A stretch of 64,000 bases of DNA from Mojavia pulchra JT2-VF2. Its GTDB lineage: Bacteria; Cyanobacteriota; Cyanobacteriia; Cyanobacteriales; Nostocaceae. Numbering within the stretch: position 1 is the stretch's first letter; each line of letters starts with the position of its first letter. Below the pieces are notes generated by a model, which ran no database searches, had not been told where the DNA came from, and saw only the letters and a program-made list of their open reading frames with translations. Below are positions 17,302 through 27,400 of the stretch, one piece after another. Made by a program: the position numbers and the translations under genes. The DNA lies in contig JAHHHN010000026.1 in NCBI GenBank assembly GCA_019359325.1, positions 1 to 64,000 on the forward strand, in the 5' to 3' direction.

Positions 17302-18288
17302 ATGCTAAAGTACACAATGATAAATAAACGCTGGTATAAACACATTAAATTATTGTTGATAATAACCCTAAGTGTAATATTTATTAAGGGTTGCTATGTT
17401 TTTTTACCTAAAAAAATATATTCTTCAAATGTCAACTCAATAGTATCAGAATGCCGAACAATTAAGCATGATTTAGGGGAAAGCTGTATTCCTTTCAATC
17501 TCCAACGTATCATTGTAACCGACCAAGACAGTTTAGAATCATTAGTAGCTTTGGATTTAAAACCAATAGCAACAACAATCGCAAATCGCGTGGGTAATAA
17601 AGCACGTATATTGGAGGGTAAAATCGATGGTATTACTTATCTAGGAAAGGAAAGCGAGATAAATATTGAAAAAATTTTACAATTAAATCCTGATTTAATA
17701 TTAGGTTTGTGGATTAGTCCTCAAGAATATAAATTATTTTCTCAAATAGCTCCAACAGTTTCAATAGGTTATACAGAAGCTGGTTGGAAAAAAACTTTCA
17801 AACAGATAGCCGAAATAGTAGATAAAAGTCAAGAAGCAGAAAAAGTACTGGAGCAATATCAACAAAGAATTGCAAAATTAAAATTAGCTTTTGCTCAAAA
17901 AATTGGCAAAGCAGAAATTTGCGTGATGCGATTTTATACAGACCTAAAATTTACCCAGTTTCTTAACCACTTATCATTTCCCGTAAGTATTTTGGAGGAG
18001 CTAGAACTATCTATTCCCCTTGCACAACGTCAAGCTAGTAATTCAAAGGTAAGTTATGACAATGTTAGTTTAGAACGTGTAGACCTGCTAGAAGCAGACG
18101 CAATGTTTATAGCTCTAGACCCAGGTGCGGAAGAAAATTTTCAAAAATATAAAAATAGTCCTTTATGGCAAACGCTAAATGTAGTTAAAAAAAATCGGGT
18201 ATATACCGTTGATTCCAGTTACTGGATTTTTGGCAGTGTCCTGTCAGCAAATGCCATTTTAGATGACCTAGTTAAATATTTATTGTAA
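17302..18288 (+). CDS. Iron-siderophore substrate-binding protein
   Basis: A 328-aa periplasmic-binding protein of the FecB/FhuD (Fe/B12 PBP) type. A basic N-terminus and hydrophobic helix end in VIFIKGC at about residue 31. That Cys may be lipidated, though Lys at -2 is unusual for a lipobox. Family blocks follow: FNLQRIIVTDQDSLESLVAL, NIEKILQLNPDLILGL, and KNSPLWQTLNVVKKNRVYTV near the end. A start at 17317 (MINKRWYKH) is also possible. It is codon-wise more AT-rich than the permeases. It sits 35 bp downstream of the ATPase in the uptake operon and would deliver the ferric siderophore to the permeases. Confidence 0.88.
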   Translation: MLKYTMINKRWYKHIKLLLIITLSVIFIKGCYVFLPKKIYSSNVNSIVSECRTIKHDLGESCIPFNLQRIIVTDQDSLESLVALDLKPIATTIANRVGNKARILEGKIDGITYLGKESEINIEKILQLNPDLILGLWISPQEYKLFSQIAPTVSIGYTEAGWKKTFKQIAEIVDKSQEAEKVLEQYQQRIAKLKLAFAQKIGKAEICVMRFYTDLKFTQFLNHLSFPVSILEELELSIPLAQRQASNSKVSYDNVSLERVDLLEADAMFIALDPGAEENFQKYKNSPLWQTLNVVKKNRVYTVDSSYWIFGSVLSANAILDDLVKYLL

Positions 18289-18334
18289 GCCCCGTAAGAG
18301 GATATCGACTTTGAGTTATACAGGAAGTTTATAG

Positions 18335-19213
18335 ATGTCACAACAACTAATTATCCCCAAAGTGTGTAATCTTATAGAAGAAATATTTGCACACGCTCAA
18401 CGTACTTTAGATAGTTTCTACACTGACTGCATGATATTGACTCAGCCTCCTGATGGTGCTGAGGTCATCGCACTTAACGATTACTTACAACCAGAAAGAT
18501 TTCTATCTGTTATAAAAGCTAGGCCTGAATACGAAAAAACCCAAGATATTCGCATTGCTGCATCTATCTGGAACAAAGTTTATAGCTGGAAAACATTACC
18601 GGGTGTTTTAGCTTTGATGACTTGGGCAGGGGTAGGTCTAGATGCTTCTCTTGAGAATGTAAGTTTTGTTTTGGAAGACGGTCAACCCAAGGCAGTATGG
18701 TTTCACGATCTCAGTTGTACTGTAATTTATCCTAAGCGATCGTTCATCCCAATCCCCAAAGACTATCCAGGAAAAATAGTCAACAGCGTTGATGCTTTAC
18801 ACCAAGCCGTATTTACTGGCTTGTTCCAACGAAATTTAGCACCAATGATTGACCGCGTTCATAGTTTAACCAAACTCTCCAAAAAAACTATGTGGGGCAA
18901 TGCGGTTAACGCCTCTGAAGGACAGTTTGCCGAACTCAGCAAATGCAGTAGCCCAGAAGCAATACAAGCAGATTATTCGGTTTTGTATGAACAACCTTAC
19001 AGTTCAGTAATGCCGGATCGCAATCCCCTTTACAATTTAGTACGCACCGAACAACTCAATGAACCAGGTTTACCTACCCAAGTCACAGTTCGGCTCACTT
19101 GCTGTTTATATAATTTTATTCCTCCATATGATGCAAAGTGTCCTAACTGTCCTCTGATAGAACCAAAGGAACGAATTGCACTCATGAAAGAAGAGTTGGC
19201 TGAAGATAGCTGA
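18335..19213 (+). CDS. FhuF-like ferric-siderophore reductase
   Basis: A 292-aa cytoplasmic protein with the C-terminal cysteine cluster of FhuF ferric reductases: RLTCCLYNFIPPYDAKCPNC (residues about 257-276). The spacing is CC-x11-C-x2-C, one residue longer than the CC-x10-C-x2-C of E. coli FhuF. The four Cys would bind a [2Fe-2S] cluster used to reduce and release iron from an imported siderophore. The N-terminal part (IRIAASIWNKVYSWKTLPGV, then LEDGQPKAVWFHD) matches the IucA/FhuF-type fold. AGGAAG precedes the start. It sits in the uptake operon between the binding protein and the exporter. Confidence 0.82.
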   Translation: MSQQLIIPKVCNLIEEIFAHAQRTLDSFYTDCMILTQPPDGAEVIALNDYLQPERFLSVIKARPEYEKTQDIRIAASIWNKVYSWKTLPGVLALMTWAGVGLDASLENVSFVLEDGQPKAVWFHDLSCTVIYPKRSFIPIPKDYPGKIVNSVDALHQAVFTGLFQRNLAPMIDRVHSLTKLSKKTMWGNAVNASEGQFAELSKCSSPEAIQADYSVLYEQPYSSVMPDRNPLYNLVRTEQLNEPGLPTQVTVRLTCCLYNFIPPYDAKCPNCPLIEPKERIALMKEELAEDS

Positions 19214-19248
19214 AATAACACTAATCTAACGACTGAAAAATACTACAA

Positions 19249-20568
19249 ATGCCACAACAACCAAACCCTGCCAGTATGCGTAATTTTATGATCGTCTGGC
19301 TTGGTCAGCTAGTGTCTACTATCGGTAGCAGCATGACCAGTTTTGCGATTGAAATCTGGGCATGGGAAATTACAGGCAAAGCAACTACCCTCACTCTAGT
19401 GGGTTTTTTTAGTTTGCTTCCCAGTATTATTATTACCCCCATCAGTGGTGTCATTGTAGACCGCTTTAATCGAAAACTATTAATGATGGTAGGTGACACA
19501 GTAGCAGTTATTACTACTATTATTATTTTATTATTGTATCTCACCAATCATTTACAAATTTGGCACTTTTACCTGACAGGCGCTATTGTCGGAACTTTCA
19601 ATCAATTTCAGTCTTTGGCATACTCGTCATCAGTATCGCTGATGATTCCTAAAAAGCACTATACCCGCGCTAGTAGTTTACAATTTGTGTCTGGCTACGG
19701 CAGCAATATTATTGCACCTGCTTTAGCTGGATATCTTTACACAATCATTGGTTTTTTAGGAATTTGGCTAATTGATATATTTACTTTTACCATCGCAATT
19801 AGCAGCTTATTGTTAGTAAGTATTCCTCAACCACCAACAACCGAAAATGAAAAACTAGCTAATATCTGGCGAGAATTAGGATTTGGTTGGCGCTACATTA
19901 ATAACCAAAAAAGCTTACTGGCACTGTTAGTAGTTAATTTATTATTTTGGCTTCCTCATGACATTGGTAATTCTCTATACTCACCGATGATTTTGTCAAG
20001 AACAAATAATAATACTTTAGTGCTAGGTAGCTTGGCTTCTGCGGCTGGTTTTGGCGGTGTAATGGGAGCGATAATTCTTAGTACTTGGGGTGGTTTTAGA
20101 CGTAAAATCAAAGGTGTTTTATTGGGGATGATCGGTGCAGGTTTAAGTAAAGTTGTCTTTGGTTTGGGTAGAACTCCTTGGGTTTGGATTCCTGCACAAT
20201 TTTGCTCATCTTTCAATTTTCCTTTAAATGGGAGTTCGGATACTGCTATTTGGTTAGCTAAAGTACCTCCTAATGTGCAAGGAAGAGTTTTTGCAGCGCG
20301 ATCGCTACTTTTGCAGATAGCTTCTGCGGTAGGCTACTTAATAGCAGGGCCTTTGGCAGATCAAGTTTTTACACCTGCGTTGCAATCAGGGGGCGTTCTG
20401 GTTGGGATGTTCGGAGGATTATTGGGGACTGGTACTGGTGCAGGGATATCCCTTTTATATGTGATTTGTGCCGTGTGGATGTTACTGGTTGGTTTGGTTG
20501 GGTTTTCTGTACGCGTGCTGCGGGATGTAGAAACTATTGTGCCCGACCATGATGCGGAGTATAGCTAG
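19249..20568 (+). CDS. MFS transporter, probable siderophore exporter
   Basis: A 439-aa major facilitator with about 12 hydrophobic segments, of the EntS-like MFS_3 type. The cytoplasmic loop 2-3 motif is GVIVDRFNRKLLMMVGD. A second half-repeat motif occurs near QGRVFAARSLLLQIASAVGY. MFS proteins of this type export enterobactin and similar siderophores. It is the last gene of the uptake operon (35 bp after the reductase) and is followed by a strong terminator. Its position beside uptake genes and the NRPS line supports export of the lipopeptide; the substrate is inferred. Confidence 0.85.
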   Translation: MPQQPNPASMRNFMIVWLGQLVSTIGSSMTSFAIEIWAWEITGKATTLTLVGFFSLLPSIIITPISGVIVDRFNRKLLMMVGDTVAVITTIIILLLYLTNHLQIWHFYLTGAIVGTFNQFQSLAYSSSVSLMIPKKHYTRASSLQFVSGYGSNIIAPALAGYLYTIIGFLGIWLIDIFTFTIAISSLLLVSIPQPPTTENEKLANIWRELGFGWRYINNQKSLLALLVVNLLFWLPHDIGNSLYSPMILSRTNNNTLVLGSLASAAGFGGVMGAIILSTWGGFRRKIKGVLLGMIGAGLSKVVFGLGRTPWVWIPAQFCSSFNFPLNGSSDTAIWLAKVPPNVQGRVFAARSLLLQIASAVGYLIAGPLADQVFTPALQSGGVLVGMFGGLLGTGTGAGISLLYVICAVWMLLVGLVGFSVRVLRDVETIVPDHDAEYS

Positions 20569-20753
20569 TTAAAATAATCATAAATTTTCCTGTTTTCTAG
20601 ACACCAAGAGCAAAGTCTTCGCGGCTAATTCAATCTACGAGTACATCAACGACATAGGTCGCCTCTTGGTTAATTGAGAACTATACTTTTAAACCAGTTT
20701 TTCACTCTTTCTTAAACTCTTTATTCTTAGAAAAAGCTTTTATTAAGCATTAC

Positions 20754-20774
20754 CCCCACCCTGAATGGGTGGGG
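20754..20774 (+). terminator. Rho-independent terminator after the MFS gene
   Basis: A perfect 8-bp stem (CCCCACCC, 20754-20761, with GGGTGGGG, 20767-20774) closes a 5-nt loop and is followed by TGTTTTCT. On the opposite strand a T-run (TAATAAAAGCTTTTT) lies further off, so it may serve both convergent genes, the exporter and the TonB receptor. Confidence 0.75.
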
Positions 20775-20839
20775 TGTTTTCTAATTAAGGCAATATTTTC
20801 TTATTAAAAAAATAGGGAAATATTGTTTATTGCCTAATA

Positions 20840-23800
20840 TCAAAACTCAAAAGAAACTGTTCCCAATATAGTCAACGGCGCACCAGGCACTACATAAAAG
20901 CGCTGAGATTCGTAATACTCTGTATCAAACAGATTCTTGATATTAATAGCTGCTCGCCAATTATCCCGGCGATAAAAGATACTAGCATCAGTTCTTACAT
21001 AAGAGGGGATTTTGATAGTGTTTGGGAGAGTAGCTTCCCGTTCGTCCACATAAACAAGCCCCAAACCAAATCCTAAACCTTGCAAGCTACCTTGTTGAAA
21101 TTCATAAGTTGTCCATAGACTGGCGCTATTATATGGCACAGCTTGTAATCTATTGTTCACCAGTTCTGGATCGTTATCTCCGCTGACAAAAGCATCTGTA
21201 TAGGCATAGGTAGCAATGATTTGCCATCCCGGTAGAATTTCGCCTCTGATATCTAATTCCACACCACGGCTTTTCTGCTCACCAGTTTGAACACTGAAGT
21301 TAAAATCTTCAGGATCAGTAGTTAGTACATTGTTTTTAGTGATGTCAAAATATGCCAAAGTGGCGGAGAGGCGCTTGTCAAAAAATTCTTGTTTAACGCC
21401 AACCTCAAATAGTTCAGAAGTTTCTGGCTGAAACTGCTCATTGGTACGGCTGCGTCCAGAAATTTGCGGATTAAATGAGTTTGACCACCTCGCATAAACG
21501 GAAGTAGAGTCAGTAGGTTGATAGGTAAGACCGACACTTGGCGAAAATTCAGAATCAGATGTTTTGTAATCATAAGCATTAGCTGCTAAGTCTGTGTAGA
21601 AAGAATCTACCCAATCAAAGCGACCACCAGCTAACAATTTTAGATTAGGCGTTAATTCAATTAAATTCTGGAAATAAACTGCTACATTATTACCGCCATA
21701 CTCATCAGCGAAAGAACGTTCAAAGGTTCCTGGTTGAGCGCCATACACCGGATTAAAAATATCTATTCCAGCAATTTCAGCGCTGAAAAAATCGTAAGAA
21801 TATCTGTAGTTTGCTAGTTCTACTCCAAACAACACATTATGACGGATAGAACCTGTATTAAACTTACCGCTAACTTCGGTTTGTAGAGAAATGTTTTCTT
21901 GCTCTTCATCTGTTGTCTCAGCTACTCGTGGAAGCGTCCGACCGTCTTCTGACAAAAAAGGTTCAGAAAAAGTAGAGTTACGCGCTATTCGAGTATTCCC
22001 ATTGACACTAGCGACGTTAAAGCCTTGGCGGAATTTCCAATCATCGCTGAATTGGTGTTCTAAGTTATAGGTAAAAACGTTGGATGTAAACTCAGCATTA
22101 TTGAAGCCAGGCTCTCCTAAAAATCTGCTAATAGGAACTTGGAAAAACACATTTCCAGGCGGAAACCCCCTATCAAAGGTATAATCATATTTTTGATATT
22201 CGTACTCAAACGTCATACTGGTTCTTGGGCCAATATTCACGGTGACTACGGGAGATATAAAGAAGCTTTCGTTTTCAATAAAATCTCGGAAGCTACCAGA
22301 GTTTTCGTAGGCAACATTCAGACGATACAGTACTGATTTATCGTCTGTTAAAGGCCCAGTCAAATCAATTGTTGGGCGGTAAAAGTCATAACTTCCAATA
22401 GTCATACCTACCCTATAAAAAGGGTCTGGTAAAGGCCTCTTAGTTATTGTATTGACAACACCACCAGGATTATTGGCGCTTCCATACAGTACTGATGCAG
22501 GGCCTTTGAGAAACTCGACTCGCTCAATATTAGCGACATCACGAGGACTAGTAAAACCAAAATTTTTAAATCCGTTACGCAGCGATTCAAAACCCGATTC
22601 AAAACCGCGAATAAAGTAACCTGAAGAAGATAGTCCACCATAGCCTGATTGCTGTTGTACACCACTGACGTTATTGGCTAACTCACTCAGGCGCACTACT
22701 TGACGGTCTTCTATAACTTCTCTTGGTATCACTTGAACAGATGCGGGAATATCACGTAGCGGTGCATCTATTTTTGTAGCAGTGGATGACTCTTGTACGC
22801 GATACCCGTCTCGCTCACCTGTGACTGTTAACTCAATAGGTTCGTCAGAGGAGGATGCCTGTTCTGGCTGGGTTGATTCTGTTGGTGTTTGAGGTTGCGC
22901 GTCTGCTTGGGTAGAGGATGCAGCTGAAGCTATGCCAAAAATCAAACCTTGGTCACTATCAAATAACTCTACTTTAGGAATACTATCTACACCAGTCACA
23001 GCGACTCTGATAGTGTTGGCATCAGAGTTAGTAACGGTTACTTCACTAACTCCAGCAATGGGTTTTTCTTGGCGGAATGTGTTGCCACTGGATAGCCGCA
23101 GTTGAGCCGAGGTAATATCGACAATATATGTGTTGCCTTCACTCTTAGGCAACACTTGTAATTTTTCGCCATCTGGAGTTGCCAATATGATCTCTAAACC
23201 GTTACTGGTGGAATTAAGTTGGACTCCTGTGACTTCTGCGACGCTTTGAGATGCTGGAGATGTTGATTCGGTTTGCGTTGGCTGCTGTGGTTGAGTTGCA
23301 GAGATAACTGGCGTAACGGCAAAAATCAAACCTTCATCACCATCAAATAACTCGGTGTTGGGTAAACCTCCCTCACCTATTACTGTTACTCTGAGAGTAT
23401 TGGTGTTAGCTTGAGTGACGCTGACAGATACAATGCCTGGTGCAGGATTATTTTGGGTAAAGTTGCCACCGTTGGGCAGTGCTAACACTGCATTGGGTAT
23501 ATCCGCTATAAAACTGTTGCCTTGATTATTATTGACTGGTTTGAGTGCTTCTGCGTTGGCACTTTCTAAAATAACTTCTATGCCTTTGTCTGTAGAATTT
23601 ATTTTAACGCCTGTAACTTTAGTAACTGAACTATCGCTGCGTTGTACAAGCAATTGTGCCGCACTAGTAGAGTAAGATTTCTGGCTATCAATAGTAGATA
23701 GTTCTGCTGTCTGCGTTCCTGCATGGGCTGGTTGTGCCAAGCTGCTAATTACCGCTAATGCCAATCCTACTGAACGTATCTCACTCATTAACCCAGACTT

Positions 23801-23890
23801 CATTCTTGTTGCTCCTTGAACTGAACCTGTAATTAACAGGCTTTTAACCAACGCCTCTAGTTGCATTTTGCTCCTCATCCTCAGACCCAA
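20840..23890 (-). CDS. TonB-dependent siderophore receptor with two AMIN domains
   Basis: A 1016-aa outer-membrane receptor. The signal region includes SVGLALAVISSLAQPAHAG (about 40-58). Two AMIN domains follow at about 92-200 and 218-322, sharing VTGVKINSTDKGIEVILESA / VTGVQLNSTSNGLEIILATP and ending LFDGDEGLIFAV / LFDSDQGLIFGI. An acidic linker leads to the plug (IDAPLRDIPASVQVIPREVI, about 375-500, with RNGFKNFGFTSPRDVANIER). The 22-strand barrel occupies the rest, ending in the aromatic GTVSFEF. Paired AMIN domains ahead of the plug are a cyanobacterial trait. It is convergent with the uptake operon and divergent from the NRPS genes, fitting uptake of the cluster product. MGLRMRSKMQ is the longest start; a later Met (MKSGLMSEIR) is possible. 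Confidence 0.93.
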   Translation of the reverse strand: MGLRMRSKMQLEALVKSLLITGSVQGATRMKSGLMSEIRSVGLALAVISSLAQPAHAGTQTAELSTIDSQKSYSTSAAQLLVQRSDSSVTKVTGVKINSTDKGIEVILESANAEALKPVNNNQGNSFIADIPNAVLALPNGGNFTQNNPAPGIVSVSVTQANTNTLRVTVIGEGGLPNTELFDGDEGLIFAVTPVISATQPQQPTQTESTSPASQSVAEVTGVQLNSTSNGLEIILATPDGEKLQVLPKSEGNTYIVDITSAQLRLSSGNTFRQEKPIAGVSEVTVTNSDANTIRVAVTGVDSIPKVELFDSDQGLIFGIASAASSTQADAQPQTPTESTQPEQASSSDEPIELTVTGERDGYRVQESSTATKIDAPLRDIPASVQVIPREVIEDRQVVRLSELANNVSGVQQQSGYGGLSSSGYFIRGFESGFESLRNGFKNFGFTSPRDVANIERVEFLKGPASVLYGSANNPGGVVNTITKRPLPDPFYRVGMTIGSYDFYRPTIDLTGPLTDDKSVLYRLNVAYENSGSFRDFIENESFFISPVVTVNIGPRTSMTFEYEYQKYDYTFDRGFPPGNVFFQVPISRFLGEPGFNNAEFTSNVFTYNLEHQFSDDWKFRQGFNVASVNGNTRIARNSTFSEPFLSEDGRTLPRVAETTDEEQENISLQTEVSGKFNTGSIRHNVLFGVELANYRYSYDFFSAEIAGIDIFNPVYGAQPGTFERSFADEYGGNNVAVYFQNLIELTPNLKLLAGGRFDWVDSFYTDLAANAYDYKTSDSEFSPSVGLTYQPTDSTSVYARWSNSFNPQISGRSRTNEQFQPETSELFEVGVKQEFFDKRLSATLAYFDITKNNVLTTDPEDFNFSVQTGEQKSRGVELDIRGEILPGWQIIATYAYTDAFVSGDNDPELVNNRLQAVPYNSASLWTTYEFQQGSLQGLGFGLGLVYVDEREATLPNTIKIPSYVRTDASIFYRRDNWRAAINIKNLFDTEYYESQRFYVVPGAPLTILGTVSFEF

Positions 23891-24425
23891 TTTAAAACGT
23901 CACGTCTGATATTAAGAACGCGATATTTTATCAATAATGTTTGACATTCTCTCCAAAAATTCTCAAAAACTATCTGCTAATAATTTGCATCTATCCCTAG
24001 GGCTATTAGGAGAGATTATCATAAAGCCTCTATGTGGGCAAGCATTTGTCAAAACTTCAGATACCATAAATATTACTAAAGTTTACGATAAATCCTTACT
24101 ATTAAGCCTTTTAAAGGCATTTTCATAGTAATACGCAAGTCATTTTTATGTAAACTAGGCTTTGTCATCTATCTTAAGATACTTTTTTTAATAATTTATT
24201 TTTTGCCTAAATGGTGAGAAGAGTTATTGATTAATATTTGCTTGCTATCTTGGCTAAGTTGTTTTAGTCTATTACAAGTAATTGCAAATAAATAGCAATA
24301 ACCATGAGATTATAAAAATAAACTGTATGTAGATGGAACGCCGTTAACCTCTGTCATGCTTTTGAAAAAGGTTGCTACGGCTTGAGAACCCAGAATTATT
24401 TGTGCATCAGGATTTTGAAAGTGCA
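23891..24425. other. Divergent control region between receptor and NRPS genes
   Basis: About 535 bp of AT-rich DNA that must hold the promoters of both the receptor (minus) and the first NRPS gene (plus). A 19-bp palindrome at 24281-24299 and a TATAAA hexamer at 24311-24316 are visible. A 63-codon frame at 23937-24128 is not convincing. No good match to the GATAATGATAATCATTATC Fur consensus was found. Confidence 0.4.
24281..24299. promoter_or_regulatory. Possible operator palindrome ahead of the NRPS line
   Basis: ATTGC and GCAAT form perfect 5-bp arms around AAATAAATA, 19 bp in all. It lies 11 bp upstream of a TATAAA hexamer that could be a -10 element. The length equals a Fur box and iron control would fit the genes, but only about 7 of 19 bases match the E. 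coli consensus. Confidence 0.25.
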
Positions 24426-27400
24426 ATGACTCAATGTGTCAATGATTTAGAAGAAATTGTGTGTAAGTGTTCGACAGTGGTGGAACTGCTGCGTTACAGG
24501 TCGGTAGAACAAGCAAACGCTGAGGCTTTTACTTTTCTGCACGATGGCGAAACGCAAGCAGCAACTTTAACTTATCAAGAGTTAGATCGGTATAGTCGAG
24601 CGATCGCATCTCAACTGCAAACATTAGGTTTAAGCGGTGAGCGTGCCTTATTGCTTTATCCACCGGGGAGTGATTACTTACCAGCCTTCTTTGGGTGTCT
24701 GTATGCCGGGCTGGTAGCAGTGCCAGCATATCCGCCACGCAATGCACGCAACACCCCCAGAATCTTGGCAATTTTACAAGATGCACAAACAGCAGTAATC
24801 CTGACAACAACGGCAATTCTGGCTCAGTTAAAGTCCTTGCTTGCCGATAAATTTGATATAGATAATATCCTCTGGCTAACTACTGATAACCTCGCACCAG
24901 GTATAGAAGAAGCTTGGCAAGAGCCTTTTATCAATATAGATACTCTGGCATTTTTGCAATACACTTCTGGTTCTACTGGCACACCCAAAGGTGTCATGCT
25001 CACTCATGGCAACTTGCTACACAATGCTGAGGTGACGCGCCAGTATATGGAACATTCCTCTATTAGTAAGTTTGTCACTTGGCTGCCTGTCTATCATGAT
25101 ATGGGACTGATTGGCGGCGTACTGCAACCTTTGTATGGCGGTTTTCCTTGTATTATGATGCCGCCAGCTGCTTTTCTCCAACGTCCTTACCGTTGGTTAC
25201 AGGCGATTTCTCGTTATAGAGGAACTACAAGTGGCGCTCCCAACTTTGCCTACGAACTTTGTATTGAAAAAATTACCCCCGAACAACGTGCCACTCTAGA
25301 TTTAAGCAGTTGGAGTGTAGCTTTTAACGGTGCGGAACCAATTCGTCATGAAACTCTAGAGAAGTTTGCCGCCACCTTCGCTGAATGCGGTTTTCGTCCA
25401 GAAGCTTTTTATCCTTGTTATGGCATGGCAGAAGCCACTTTGATGGTATCTGGTAGCGTCAAGTCTACGTTAGTAAAAAGCAAGCGTATAGATAAAAGCG
25501 CTTTAGAACGCAACCATATAATTGAGGCTGTTAGTAACAATGATAATTCAATAGCATTAGTCGGCTGTGGTCACAGTGTGCCACAACAGCAGGTTGTGAT
25601 TGTTAACCCAGAAACTTTAACTCGCTGTCAGGATAGAGAAGTAGGGGAAATTTGGGTATCTGGCCCCAGCGTTGGCAAAGGCTATTGGAATCGCCAAGCA
25701 GAAACAGAACAGACTTTCCATGCCTTTTTGCAAGATATAAAAGAAGGGCCTTTTTTACGCACGGGTGACTTAGGCTTTTTGGATAATGGGGAAGTCTTTA
25801 TTACTGGTAGAGCCAAAGATTTAATTATTATTCGTGGCCGCAACCTGTACCCTCAAGATATTGAACTCACCGCAGAACGCTCTCATCCATCATTGCGTGC
25901 TGGTGGTAATGCAGCCTTCTGTATAGAAGTTGATCATCAAGAACAATTGGTAGTGGTGCAAGAATTAGAATTTCGCGCCAAACCGGATTTAGAGGAAGTT
26001 ACAGCTGCAATTCGTCAAGCAGTAGCAGAAGAACATGAGGTACAAGTTTATGGGGTGGTTCTGATTAAACCAGGTACTATTCCCAAGACTTCTAGTGGTA
26101 AGATTCAACGTCGTGCTACGAAAGCAGAGTTTCTGGCTGGTGAATTACAGATAATAAATAGCAGTATTACTGAAAGTATTAATTTTGTAGAAACCGAGAA
26201 TAATCTTAAGCTGAATCGTGTAACTATCTTGTCCCTTACCCCGGACGAGTCTCAACTATTATTGGAAGCATATTTACTTGAGCAAGTAGCGCAAGTATTT
26301 AAAATAACACCCTTGCAGATTGATATCAAGCAACCTTTAAGTAGCTTAGGACTCGATTCTTTAAGAGTTTTTGAGTTAAAAAACCGAATTGAAAATTATT
26401 TAGAAGTCGCTGTATCGATAGCAGACTTTTTTGAAGGTTTGAGTATTCAAGCATTGGCAACAAAAATACTGTCCGAAATTATAACAGCAGGTGATGTGCC
26501 ATTAGTAGCTTTAGCTAAAGTTGAAAAAAGCACTGACTATCATCCTTTATCTTTTTCTCAGCAAGGACTGTGGTTTATTCATCAGTTAGCACCAGACACT
26601 CCTGCTTATAACATCCCGATTGTAATTAATTTAACGGGACAGATAAACATAGCTGCACTGACACAAAGCCTCAACGAAATTATCCAACGTCATGAGGTCT
26701 TGCGAACTAAGTTTGTATTAGTGGATGAACAACCTGCTCAGGTGATTAATCCGACTGTTACCTTCAACTTACCGATAGAAGATTTGCAGGAGTTGTCAGA
26801 GGATAATGCGGCAGTTGCAGTAGAACGTCTAACGAAGGAGTTAGCTCAACATCGGTTTGACTTGTCTTGCCAATCGCTATTGCATAGCTTACTGCTGCGC
26901 TTGACAAATAATGAATATAAGTTACTTGTAACCTTCCACCATATAGTTTCAGATGGTTGGTCTATTGGCGTATTCATCAGAGAATTGGCAGCATTATATG
27001 AAGCATTCTCCAACGGGAAGCCCTCTACACTTCCTGAACTGCCTGTTCAATATGTAGATTTCGCCTATTGGCAACGAAAGAATTTACATCCAGAGCGTAT
27101 TCAAAGCTTACTTGCTTACTGGAAACAGAAATTGAGTGGTAAGCTGCCTATATTGGATTTACCATCTGATCGCCCAAGGTCGCCTGTACAAACCTTCAAC
27201 GGTGCGAAAGTCCAACTATCCTTACCCAAAAATCTTACAGACTCTTTAAAGCAGTTGAGCCATCAGGAAGGCGCAACTCTATTTATGACTTTGTTGGCAG
27301 CCTTCAAAACTCTACTGTACCGCTACACAGGACAAACCGATATTTTGGTGGGTTCGCCAGTTGCTAGTCGTAATGCAGTAGAAATCGAAACATTGATAGG

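Noticed and set aside
23937-24128. 63-codon plus-strand frame between the receptor and the NRPS line
   Set aside because: No ribosome binding site, no recognisable family, and an unremarkable AT-rich composition. It lies in the divergent promoter region, so it is probably a chance frame.
23891-24371. Canonical Fur box
   Set aside because: No stretch matched GATAATGATAATCATTATC beyond chance; only a weak palindrome at 24281-24299 is reported.
24372-24425. TTG start for the first NRPS
   Set aside because: It adds 18 residues not typical of FAAL proteins. The ATG at 24426 fits the family. An AAAAAGG before the TTG keeps it possible.
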